NCBI GenBank assembly: GCA_963422705.1
Contig: OY730443.1
Coordinates: forward strand, 1,984,001-2,048,000
Length of the DNA stretch: 64,000 bases
Direction of reading: 5' to 3'
DNA from: G963422705 sp963422705
GTDB taxonomy: Bacteria; Poribacteria; WGA-4E; WGA-3G
Shown: one piece after another, positions 35,390 to 43,604 of the stretch
How the letters are laid out: the number at the start of each line of letters is the position of its first letter
How positions within the stretch are numbered: the first letter of the stretch is position 1
Translations under genes and position numbers: made by a program
Notes under the pieces: model-generated
Told to the model about the DNA's origin: nothing
The model's database searches: none
What the model saw: only the letters and a program-made list of their open reading frames with translations

Positions 35390-35572
35390 AGTGGAGCGAC
35401 AATGAGACGGGTTTTCTCTCAGAGAAAAGCGCTGTCGCTATGAAGCACAAGCCCCTACCTTCAGGTAGTGGGTACCTATGACTAAATCCAGAAACGGAAT
35501 GATTCCGATGAATTTTTCAACGAGAGCCACCAAAATTCGTTAAAATTAAGTAACACGAAAAAGGGAGAGTTC

Positions 35573-36511
35573 TTGGTGTTCCATCCCACATCGAAAGTCA
35601 CAGTTGTCGGAAGTTTGAACGTTGACATGGTTATTCAAGCCGAGCGCCAACCGATGAAAGGGGAAACGCTCATCGGTGATACGTTTGACATTTTTACCGG
35701 CGGAAAAGGATTTAATCAGGCAACCGCGGCTGCAAGATTGGGGGCAGATGTCACCCTTATCGGTAGTGTCGGTACAGATTTTTTTGGAGACGTGCTGCTG
35801 GCCGCAACCGCAACGGAGCAGATGCAACCCCGAATCCAACGCGTGGAAGCGGGTACCGGGGTTGCAATGATTGTTATTGAGCCAACCGGTGAAAATAGCA
35901 TCATCGTTATGCCACGTGCGAACATGGCGTTAACGCCAGGCGATGTAGATGTAAGCGCATCCGCTATCGCCGAGGCGGATGTACTGCTTTTACAATTAGA
36001 AACCCCTATCGAAACCTCTGAGCGGGCAGCAAACATTGCCAAAGAGAACGGCACGCTCGTACTACTCAATCCGGCGCCGGCACAACCGCTGCCGGCGCGA
36101 TTCCTCGCAAATGTTGATATCATCATTCCGAACCAATCCGAAGCCGAACTGCTGACAGGGATTCAAGCGAACACGCTTGAAGGGGCCCGAATCGCGGCGC
36201 AAGCACTTAGTACCCGAATTGCGAAATCAGACACTGCTGCTGTTGTCTTAACGCTTGGAGAACACGGGGCATCGCTGATGACACGCACAACCTACGAGAC
36301 CTTTGCTGCCTTGACAGTTAATCCTGTAGATACCACAGGTGCAGGTGATGCTTTCTGTGGGGCGTTGGCTACCGCACTCGCCCGCGGGGAGCAGATGCAT
36401 GCAGGTGTCGCTTACGCGACTGCAGCGGGAGCAGCCGCTGTTACCGTCCGTGGGGCAACCCCATCAATGCCCACTCCCGAAAAAATTCAACAACTCTTGG
36501 CAGATTCCTAG
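35573..36511 (+). CDS. rbsK: Ribokinase-family sugar kinase
   Basis: PfkB-type kinase of 312 residues. It has the N-terminal GSLNVDMV, the di-glycine hinge GGKGFNQATAAARLGA and the C-terminal DTTGAGDAFCGAL with the catalytic aspartate. These are the ribokinase signatures; the sugar is probably ribose or deoxyribose. Ribose could come from nucleoside hydrolase action elsewhere in the window, though the genes are far apart. The start is TTG 35573 or the adjacent GTG 35576, both within reach of AGGGAG. The next gene begins 28 bases downstream. Confidence 0.9.
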   Translation: MVFHPTSKVTVVGSLNVDMVIQAERQPMKGETLIGDTFDIFTGGKGFNQATAAARLGADVTLIGSVGTDFFGDVLLAATATEQMQPRIQRVEAGTGVAMIVIEPTGENSIIVMPRANMALTPGDVDVSASAIAEADVLLLQLETPIETSERAANIAKENGTLVLLNPAPAQPLPARFLANVDIIIPNQSEAELLTGIQANTLEGARIAAQALSTRIAKSDTAAVVLTLGEHGASLMTRTTYETFAALTVNPVDTTGAGDAFCGALATALARGEQMHAGVAYATAAGAAAVTVRGATPSMPTPEKIQQLLADS

Positions 36512-36539
36512 AGACGTATCGTACCAACAGGAGAAAAAC

Positions 36540-39449
36540 ATGAAGAAGAAAACAGTGTGGCTCATTGCCTCAATATGCCTTTTGGCAATTGCGATACAAG
36601 CAACCGCTGAAGAGAAATGGCAAATCAAACTGAAAAAGGATTTTGCGAAGGTGTTAAGGGAAAAGAAAAATCCGACGAAAAAACACCGCGAATTCATCCA
36701 AAAATCGAAAGAGAAAGGACATCTCGAATATCTCCTGACGTTGTATGAAGCGGAAAAACCGAATCGCCGAAACGATGCCCCGTTCTATTACGCTATCGGA
36801 TACACCTATGCATTACACGCCGCGAATTCGGCTGAAAATCTGAATATCGCTGTTACCTATTTTCAAAGCGCGATTGAAATGGATCCGGTGTTGTTTTGGC
36901 CGCACTTTACCCTCGGTGCCATCTATCAGCAACGCAACCAGAATGAATTGGCACTGGCTGAATTTCGGACATGCATCGAAATAAATCCTAACCACTACCC
37001 CGTTTACTATCAAATTGGCAAAATTCAGCTGAATCAGCAAGACTACGCCGAGGCGCTTCGCTCCTTTGAAACGGCGAATAACCTAAATCGGAAGTGGGAA
37101 TACCCGCGCTACGGTATTGGCTTGGTGCATTTTGCAAAAGGTGAACTGAACCTTGCCCGTGAGACGTTTGAACGACTCATTCAACAGAAGAAAAAATTCG
37201 CGCCTCCGTATTTCAAGCTTGGGCAAGTCTTTGCGATGGAAGGATTCTTTGATTCGGCATTGGAAGCATATGCAAAAGGGGCGAAATACCACCTTTACAC
37301 CGTTCAGGACGTTTATGAACTCGCCGTTATCTTTGATGAAGGCGGAAATTCGGAAGGTGCCACTCAGTTGTATCAACGCACACTTGAGCTTGAAGATTCC
37401 AGGGGGGACTCCGCTGTAAATTGGAAGGCGAAAGCTCATTTCGCGCTTGCCGAAAAGCGCTATGCAGAAGGCAATACCTCAACCGCTATCCAACATTATC
37501 AAAAGGCAATCGCGGGGATGCCGAATTTCAGGAACTTGCTCTTTGAACCACTAACTGGCTACTTTGACGGCGCAATGCCCGCCGATGAAGCACGGGTAAC
37601 TTTAGAGAAAGCGATGAACGTGTTACCCGACGAGCCGCGTTCCTATTTTTATGCCGGAATCTTGGAGGCAAATGAAGGGAACGTTGAACTCGCCATTTCG
37701 CATTACCAAAAAACAGTTGAGATTGTAGAGGCTGAACCCAGTTATCTGCAGATGAAACTCCTCGGAACGTCTCGCCCGGAAGAAACCGCCCTGAATTTTA
37801 ATCTCGCCTACTTCAGACTCGGTGAACTCTATCACCAAAATGGCGATATTGAAGCGGCGAGTACCTACTTTAAGCGCGCAATCGCGATAAATCCGGAATT
37901 GGCAGATATGTTCATTGAACAGGGACGCACGGCTTTTGACGATGAAAACTATCAGAACGCGATTGAACCGTTGAACACCCATCTCCTTCTCTTTCCAGAT
38001 GATATTGATGCCCTCTATCTACTCGCACAGAGCTACCAAGCCGCCGGAGATACGGAACGGGCGCTCCTCTTTTATCAACGCACCCTCGCATTAAACCCAA
38101 CGCGCCCAGACGTGTTTTTCAAGATGGTTTACATCTACCGGAAACAGGGCGAGCATCAACACGCCGTGGACGCGCTTCTAAAAATCGTTGAGATAGAACC
38201 CGAAAATGCAAACGCACACTACCTGTCCGCCCAATCCTACCTTGAGCTCAAGCAGCCCGACGAAGCACTCGCCGCTTTTATGAAAACCGTCGAACTGACG
38301 CCGGAGCATGTCGACGCGCAATATCAGGCTGGACTTCTGTTTGAACAGAACGGGGACATCGATAATACTATCATCCAGTATGAAAACACGATTGCGTTGG
38401 ACGCCAATAACGCCGAACCTTTTTTTCGACTAGGGGCTATCTATCAAAAACGCAACGATGAAGATAATATCATTCGCGTTTATCAACCCGCATTGGTGCT
38501 TGAACCAAATCATCCGAACCTTCACTATCTCCTAGCGGGTATCTTGGAAAAGCGCGATGAACGCGAAGCAGCAATCCACCACTACGGTTTGGCAAACCAC
38601 TATTTTCCCGATGATTTTACGTGGCACTACACCTACGCGCGCCTACTCGACAGGCACGCAGAGACGCTTGGAGATGACTACCATACCCACGCTGAAATGG
38701 CTATCGCCGAATATACAGCGACGATTGGGCTTAATAGTGCTTACGTCGATGCCTACTTCAACCGCGGGCAACTTGTCCTTCGATACAAACGGATTGGCAA
38801 AAAATTATATCGCTACAGCCAAATCTTGGAAGACTTCAAGCAGGTAACCGAATTACAACCGAGAAATGCCCAGGCACACTACTATGTCGGTACCATTAAC
38901 CTCGAAATGGACAATCATAGACAGGCCGCAACCGCATTTCAAAAAGTGCTTTCCCTCACCCCTAAATATCGAGGCGTGAACTTACACCTCGGAGAAATTG
39001 CAGAATGGGAGCAGGCATGGAAAAAGGCAATTCAGCATTATCAAGCGGAAGTCGCACTCGTCAAACCGGGCGAAAATGATGAGATTGTTGTCAAAACCTA
39101 TCAAAATCTCGGCGAACTCTACTATGCCTACGGATTGGATTATAATGCAGCCAAAGAGAACTTAGAAAAAGCACTCGCCCTAGATGATACGCACGTCCCG
39201 ACACTCATCAATTACGCGAACACCCTTTATAGCATGGATTTACTCGGGGCAGCCGCTGAACAGTTTAGACGCGTTCTTCAGTTGGCACCCGAAGACTTAA
39301 CCGCAAACTATAATCTTGCTCTCGTATATGGATATACCGAGAAGACGGAACAAGCTAGAGCGCAATGGAAAAGATTTCTTGCGCTCAACCCACCACAGCA
39401 GTGGAAAATTGAGGCAGAGGAGCATCTCCGCCAACTTGGGCTTGAGTAG
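36540..39449 (+). CDS. Large exported TPR protein
   Basis: 969 residues. A signal peptide (KTVWLIASICLLAIAIQATA) is followed almost entirely by tetratricopeptide repeats, roughly twenty. Typical units are AIEMDPVLFWPHFTLGAIYQ and ALLFYQRTLALNPTRP. It probably serves as a periplasmic or envelope protein-interaction scaffold; no catalytic domain is visible. I chose the ATG at 36540, with CAGGAG 6 bases upstream and directly before the signal peptide. The longer reading frame from 36339 overlaps ribokinase. The biotin ligase gene starts 7 bases after its stop. Confidence 0.85.
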   Translation: MKKKTVWLIASICLLAIAIQATAEEKWQIKLKKDFAKVLREKKNPTKKHREFIQKSKEKGHLEYLLTLYEAEKPNRRNDAPFYYAIGYTYALHAANSAENLNIAVTYFQSAIEMDPVLFWPHFTLGAIYQQRNQNELALAEFRTCIEINPNHYPVYYQIGKIQLNQQDYAEALRSFETANNLNRKWEYPRYGIGLVHFAKGELNLARETFERLIQQKKKFAPPYFKLGQVFAMEGFFDSALEAYAKGAKYHLYTVQDVYELAVIFDEGGNSEGATQLYQRTLELEDSRGDSAVNWKAKAHFALAEKRYAEGNTSTAIQHYQKAIAGMPNFRNLLFEPLTGYFDGAMPADEARVTLEKAMNVLPDEPRSYFYAGILEANEGNVELAISHYQKTVEIVEAEPSYLQMKLLGTSRPEETALNFNLAYFRLGELYHQNGDIEAASTYFKRAIAINPELADMFIEQGRTAFDDENYQNAIEPLNTHLLLFPDDIDALYLLAQSYQAAGDTERALLFYQRTLALNPTRPDVFFKMVYIYRKQGEHQHAVDALLKIVEIEPENANAHYLSAQSYLELKQPDEALAAFMKTVELTPEHVDAQYQAGLLFEQNGDIDNTIIQYENTIALDANNAEPFFRLGAIYQKRNDEDNIIRVYQPALVLEPNHPNLHYLLAGILEKRDEREAAIHHYGLANHYFPDDFTWHYTYARLLDRHAETLGDDYHTHAEMAIAEYTATIGLNSAYVDAYFNRGQLVLRYKRIGKKLYRYSQILEDFKQVTELQPRNAQAHYYVGTINLEMDNHRQAATAFQKVLSLTPKYRGVNLHLGEIAEWEQAWKKAIQHYQAEVALVKPGENDEIVVKTYQNLGELYYAYGLDYNAAKENLEKALALDDTHVPTLINYANTLYSMDLLGAAAEQFRRVLQLAPEDLTANYNLALVYGYTEKTEQARAQWKRFLALNPPQQWKIEAEEHLRQLGLE

Positions 39450-39456
39450 TACGAAC

Positions 39457-40143
39457 ATGCTTACTGATGATACACAGTGTGGATTTAACCATAACCGACT
39501 TGCCGCTCAACTTGGGTGCCACGTTGAGTACTACGCGCAAGTCGCGTCCACAAATGATATCGCAATCGCTCGGGGCAAAGTTGGCGCGCAAGAAGGTACG
39601 CTCATCATTACTGACTACCAGCATGCTGGCAGAGGCAGATATGGTAGGAAATGGGACGCACCACCCGGTAAATGTCTCCTTATTTCCTGTATCTTCAGGC
39701 ACCGACTCCTACGTGACGAAGTTGCACTGCCCAATCTCATCGGGGCAATCGGCATTGCAAAAGCTATTAACGCCACGACGGGATTAGACGCGCGGATTAA
39801 AGCACCTAATGATGTCAGAATTCGCAGAAAAAAAGTTGCCGGTGTCTTGACAGAATTCGCATACGACACGCAGAATCAGCCTTTTTTCGTCTTAGGGTTT
39901 GGCGTGAATGTCAATAACGTTTTAGACGACTTTCCGTGTGAAATCCGGCAGAACGCAACATCGTTACGCATCGCATTAAATGCAAACGTTGAACTCTGCA
40001 AAACGGCTTTACTGCAGACGATACTGCACCGGCTTGCGGCGCTCTACCGGCATCTTAAATCCGGTAACCGTGGCTTAATTATGGCACGGTTTAACGAATT
40101 GTGTGAATCTACGGATGGGAATTGTGGTCAAGGTTCTAATTAG
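39457..40143 (+). CDS. birA: Biotin--[acetyl-CoA-carboxylase] ligase, short form
   Basis: Attaches biotin to carboxylase carrier proteins. 228 residues: ASTNDIAIARG, the adenylate-binding GRGRYGRKWDAPPG, KAPNDVRIRRKKVAGVL (family KWPND) and GFGVNVNN are all present. It lacks an N-terminal DNA-binding domain, so it is not a BirA-type repressor. The C-terminal SH3-like domain expected after about residue 220 is missing: the frame ends NELCESTDGNCGQGSN inside the next gene. Truncation or divergence at the 3' end is likely. The catalytic core appears whole. Confidence 0.85.
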   Translation: MLTDDTQCGFNHNRLAAQLGCHVEYYAQVASTNDIAIARGKVGAQEGTLIITDYQHAGRGRYGRKWDAPPGKCLLISCIFRHRLLRDEVALPNLIGAIGIAKAINATTGLDARIKAPNDVRIRRKKVAGVLTEFAYDTQNQPFFVLGFGVNVNNVLDDFPCEIRQNATSLRIALNANVELCKTALLQTILHRLAALYRHLKSGNRGLIMARFNELCESTDGNCGQGSN

Positions 40144-40564
40144 TGCGTGTCTTATCGGCATGCGCTGCCGCTACGATGCAGGGCACAGCCGAAATGAAGC
40201 CGCCATAAAACAGAATCAGTCTCATGAATTAATTTCGGTATGCCCCGAGGAACTTGGGGGATTACCGACACCGCGTCCACCCGCTGAAATTGTTGGCGGG
40301 GACGGGAACGATGTGCTGAACGGTAGCGCGAAAGTCCTAACGGCTGACGGTGAAGACGTAACCGAGGCATTCTTACAAGGTGCGTACCGGGCCTTACGCA
40401 CTGCGCAATCGCACGGCGCGACACGCATCATTCTCAAGGCGAGGAGCCCCTCTTGCGGGTGTGGACATATTTACGACGGCTCCTTCTCCGGCGCTCTTAC
40501 CACCGGCGATGGTGTAACCACAGCACTCCTAAAAAAGCACGGAATTGAAATCATTTCTATATAG
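40115..40564 (+). CDS. DUF523 family protein
   Basis: 149 residues in this reading. Family hallmarks: ISACLIGMRCRYDAG at the start, CPEELGGLPTPRPPAEI, and ARSPSCGCGHIYDG near the end, with conserved cysteines suggesting a metal or cluster site. Biochemical function is unknown. The start could be ATG 40115 or GTG 40124, both inside the end of the biotin ligase gene, so translation is probably coupled. Confidence 0.85.
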   Translation: MGIVVKVLISACLIGMRCRYDAGHSRNEAAIKQNQSHELISVCPEELGGLPTPRPPAEIVGGDGNDVLNGSAKVLTADGEDVTEAFLQGAYRALRTAQSHGATRIILKARSPSCGCGHIYDGSFSGALTTGDGVTTALLKKHGIEIISI

Positions 40565-40596
40565 TTCGTAACCGCCCGTTTCGGAAACGCCGCCAG

Positions 40597-40880
40597 GTGT
40601 GAGACGGGCACCAACACCCGGGCCCACCGGAGCGAAGGTAAAAGCAATGCTGCCCCTCAACCGCGTCGTCTCGGAATGCTATCGGAATGGCCCGGGATAG
40701 GGCGCCGATTCGTAGAGGCGATGAACGCTTGAGGAACCCTGAAAAGTGGGCTGCGTCGCCGATAACAGGTTTGCTTGTACAGGAAGTGTCAGAGGGCTGG
40801 ACGCAGTGGTGGAACACCACGAAGCGTGGTATATGCGCCCCGGCGGCGCCGTTCTGAAATGCTGACAAACAAAATGCACG
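40597..40880 (+). ncRNA. Structured RNA candidate, resembling the 5' domain I of a group II intron (fragment)
   Basis: GC-rich gene-free stretch between DUF523 and the next gene. It begins GTGTGAGACGGGC, like a bacterial group II 5' splice end, and contains UUGAGGAACC and CAGGAAGUGUCAGAGGG, which echo domain I segments. Stable helices are visible: GTGGTG-GAA-CACCAC near 40810, CTGCGTC/GACGCAG near 40753 and 40803, and AGGCGATG with CGTCGCC. No reverse transcriptase and no domain V-like sequence follow, so if it is an intron it is a fragment. An unknown structured RNA is the alternative. Confidence 0.42.
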
Positions 40881-40897
40881 GCTTAAAGGAATCATTT

Positions 40898-41599
40898 ATG
40901 CAAACCAGAGAATTTAACGTTCAAGTCTCTGATTATCAGGAATTTATGACATCTCTACCGCCGGGTTCAGTGGAGCTTATCTTGACAGACCCGCCGTATT
41001 GCATTAGCAAGAAAACGGGGTTTACCTCCATTCGCAAGGGTGAAAAGAGATTTGCAGTGAGTATGGACTTTGGCACCTGGGATGAAGTTGAGATAGATTT
41101 GGTGAAGATGGCAAATCTCTTTTACGACGCCTTACGCCGTGGTGGAACCGCGATTGTGTGGTATGATATTTGGAAAATCGGGAAGGTGAAAGAGGCAATG
41201 GAGGGCGCCGGGTTCAAGATGATACGCCAAATTATTTGGCAGAAAACTAATCCCGTCCCGCTGAATATGCGGGCAACCTATTTGTCTAATAGCCGGGAAA
41301 TGGCGGTTGTCGGTGTCAAATTCGGTAAACCCACCTTTAACAGTCAGTATGACACCGGCGTTTATGAGTATCCAATCCCGCAGCATAACGGCAAAAGATT
41401 GCACCCCACACAGAAACCGCTCGTGCTATTTGAGAAATTGGTGTGCAAGCACAGTCACCAAGGCGATTTAATCGTAGACCCGTTTTTAGGAGCAGGCACA
41501 ACTGGGGTTGCTGCAATCCGAAATTCACGAAGTTTCGCGGGATGTGACATAGACAGGCATTACGTGCAAATTTCACAAGAACGGATGGAAAATGCCTAA
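40898..41599 (+). CDS. Site-specific DNA methyltransferase (orphan, beta-class order)
   Basis: 233 residues. The catalytic motif LTDPPYCISKK is near residue 30. A TRD-like middle follows, then HPTQKPLVLFEKLV and motif I DPFLGAGTTGVAAIRN at the C-terminal end. This order is typical of beta-class N6-adenine or N4-cytosine methyltransferases. No restriction enzyme gene flanks it. ATG 40898 has AAAGGA 9 bases upstream; longer readings would run into the structured RNA. It follows that RNA candidate directly. Confidence 0.88.
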   Translation: MQTREFNVQVSDYQEFMTSLPPGSVELILTDPPYCISKKTGFTSIRKGEKRFAVSMDFGTWDEVEIDLVKMANLFYDALRRGGTAIVWYDIWKIGKVKEAMEGAGFKMIRQIIWQKTNPVPLNMRATYLSNSREMAVVGVKFGKPTFNSQYDTGVYEYPIPQHNGKRLHPTQKPLVLFEKLVCKHSHQGDLIVDPFLGAGTTGVAAIRNSRSFAGCDIDRHYVQISQERMENA

Positions 41600-41701
41600 G
41601 AGGCGAAAGCGTGAGGCAAGCCTGACTCACTTGTCGAACTTACCGGTAGCTATAGGAAGCGAGCAGATGGAGATGAAATGGTATCAACAGCCGCTTTTAA
41701 C

Positions 41702-42475
41702 TTACCGAAGCAATTCCCGCACTTGCTTGCCAATATCCTTGCTTCGTATCAGCGATTCTCCGACTAACATCGCATGCACGCCGGCTGCGCGTAACCTCGC
41801 AACGTCCTCGCGCGTTTCGATACCGCTTTCACTGACAATGAACCGGGCCGTCGGTATCTCTTTGCCTAAACGGAACGTTGTCTCAATGTCTGTGCGAAAC
41901 GTGTGTAAATCTCTGTTGTTGATACCGATAATCTGCGCATCTACCTCTAAAGCGACAGCTAATTCTTCACGGGTATGTACCTCCACTAAACACGCTAACG
42001 ACAAAGATTGCGCAACATCCATAAATTCCCGCAACTCAGCCGGTGTCAACGCTGCCACGATGAGAAGAATTGCATCTGCTCCCGCTGCGCGCGCTTGATA
42101 GATATGGTACACGTCAAGTGTAAAATCTTTCCTTAACAACGGGACTGAAACCGCTTCGCGAATTTCCGACAGGTACCCGAGTTCACCTGCGAAGAACTTC
42201 CTGTCTGTTAGCACGGAAATGGCGGCGGCTCCATTATCGGCGTACGTCTGTGCAATCGTTACCGGATGAAAATCTTCTCGGATAATGCCTTTACTCGGCG
42301 AGCGCTTTTTTACCTCCGCAATGAGATTAACCCTACCCGCTGCGGAAATGGCATTCCGAAAATCCCGTGGTGGCGTTTGCTTCGCAATTTCTGATTTTAA
42401 TATCGTTAGTGGTATCTGTTCCTGTTCTGCTTTGAGTTCTGCCTGTTTATGTCGGATGATGGTATCTAATATCAA
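41702..42475 (-). CDS. trpC: Indole-3-glycerol phosphate synthase
   Basis: Fourth step of tryptophan synthesis. 257 residues, TIM barrel. It has LIAEVKKRSPSKGIIRE with the catalytic lysine, AISVLTDRKFFAGELGYL, LLRKDFTLDVYHIYQARAAGAD and IGINNRDLHTF. It starts with TTG at 42475, supported by GAGGAG 6 bases upstream. It is preceded 91 bp upstream by trpD on the same strand, so the two probably form an operon. Other trp genes are not in the window. Confidence 0.95.
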   Translation of the reverse strand: MILDTIIRHKQAELKAEQEQIPLTILKSEIAKQTPPRDFRNAISAAGRVNLIAEVKKRSPSKGIIREDFHPVTIAQTYADNGAAAISVLTDRKFFAGELGYLSEIREAVSVPLLRKDFTLDVYHIYQARAAGADAILLIVAALTPAELREFMDVAQSLSLACLVEVHTREELAVALEVDAQIIGINNRDLHTFRTDIETTFRLGKEIPTARFIVSESGIETREDVARLRAAGVHAMLVGESLIRSKDIGKQVRELLR

Positions 42476-42566
42476 AGTGTCTCCTCGTAACAGTTAATTC
42501 AAGCGATAGCTTGAACAGAACGTGAAGGGGGCTATCAGCGCATACCGGAGCAATCCTGGCAATTAT

Positions 42567-43577
42567 CTATGAATTAGAAACCGATTTCAGACTTTCCAGC
42601 TTTTCCTTCGCTTTTCCGGTGTCAATGGATGCTTTAGCGAGTGCGAGGCCGGCTTTAAGGTTATCTGCCTTTCCGCCAGCAACGATTGCAGCGGCAGCGT
42701 TTAGCACCACAATATCTCGCCGGGGGCCTTTCTCGCCGTCTAGGATACGTTCTGTCATCTCGGCATTCTTATCAGGTGTACTGCCCGCGAGCGTGCTCAA
42801 CTGTGTCCGCGGAATCCCAAAATCGGCTGGCTCCAAGGTGTAGGTTGTTACCTTTCCGTTAACGAGTTCTGATACTTGTGTTGTTGTCGTTGTTGTGATT
42901 TCATCCAAACCGTCGTTTCCGTGTACCACAAAAGCGTGACGGGTTCCGAAATGTTTTAACGCATTCGCGTGTATCCTTGTGAGTTCCGGGGCATAGACAC
43001 CGAGCACCTGGGCCTTGGCACCTGCCGGATTTGTGAGGGGTGCTACGGTATTGAAAATCGTACGGATGCCAATTTCACGTCGTGGCCCGATTGCGTATTT
43101 CATTGCGCCGTGCAACATCGGCGCAAAGAGGAATCCGATGCCTGCTTCATCAATACAACGTCCGACGTGTTGCGGGCTAATCTCAATATTCACGCCGAGT
43201 GCCATCAGCACATTTGCGCTCCCGCTTTGACGCGTCACGCCGCGGTTGCCGTGTTTTGCGACAGGCACCCCTGCACCTGCGACGACAAACGCCGATGTCG
43301 TGGAGATGTTAAACGAGTTCAACCCGGAACCGCCGGTACTGCAGGTATCGACAACGACGTCGTGTTTTGTCTTGACAGCGGTTGCTTTATCCCGCATCAC
43401 ACGCGCGGCGCCCGCAATCTCCTCCACGGTTTCGCCTTTCAGCCGGAGGGCTGTCAGCAGACACGCAATTTGCGCGTCCGTCGCTGCGCCCTCCATAATC
43501 GTCGTCATGGTATCAATCATCTCAGTCTCGCTTAGAGACTCGCCTACAATCACTTTCTCAATCGCTTCACGAATCAT
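42567..43577 (-). CDS. trpD: Anthranilate phosphoribosyltransferase
   Basis: Transfers phosphoribose from PRPP to anthranilate. 336 residues. The PRPP loop VDTCSTGGSGLNSFNIST (about 80-97) is a CSTGGSG variant of the usual GTGGDG. KHGNRGVTRQSGSANVLMALG and IRTIFNTVAPLTNPAG are typical. AAGGAG lies 8 bases before the ATG. A methyltransferase gene ends 27 bases upstream on the same strand. Confidence 0.95.
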   Translation of the reverse strand: MIREAIEKVIVGESLSETEMIDTMTTIMEGAATDAQIACLLTALRLKGETVEEIAGAARVMRDKATAVKTKHDVVVDTCSTGGSGLNSFNISTTSAFVVAGAGVPVAKHGNRGVTRQSGSANVLMALGVNIEISPQHVGRCIDEAGIGFLFAPMLHGAMKYAIGPRREIGIRTIFNTVAPLTNPAGAKAQVLGVYAPELTRIHANALKHFGTRHAFVVHGNDGLDEITTTTTTQVSELVNGKVTTYTLEPADFGIPRTQLSTLAGSTPDKNAEMTERILDGEKGPRRDIVVLNAAAAIVAGGKADNLKAGLALAKASIDTGKAKEKLESLKSVSNS

Positions 43578-43604
43578 GCAACGTTTCTCCTTGGAATTGG
43601 GGCG

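Larger units (their letters stand above)
33711..35480 (+). mobile_element. IS200/IS605-family element 3 (tnpA + tnpB)
   Basis: Left end: outer arms CCGTC (33711-33715) and GACGG (33746-33750) around the conserved CATGCTTTAGCT. Right end: hairpin CCCCTACCT/AGGTAGTGGG (35452-35472). A consensus promoter, full-length tnpA and full-length tnpB lie between, with an ATGA overlap. This is the most complete element in the window, apart from one change in the TnpA active site. Confidence 0.85.

Noticed and set aside
36339..36539. 67-codon upstream extension of the TPR gene
   Set aside because: It overlaps ribokinase in another frame, and the signal peptide with its ribosome site begins at 36540.
40597..40880. 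RNase P RNA, tmRNA, SRP RNA or a cobalamin riboswitch
   Set aside because: The conserved landmarks of these RNAs are absent. A GCUGCCCC segment is only superficially like the cobalamin core.
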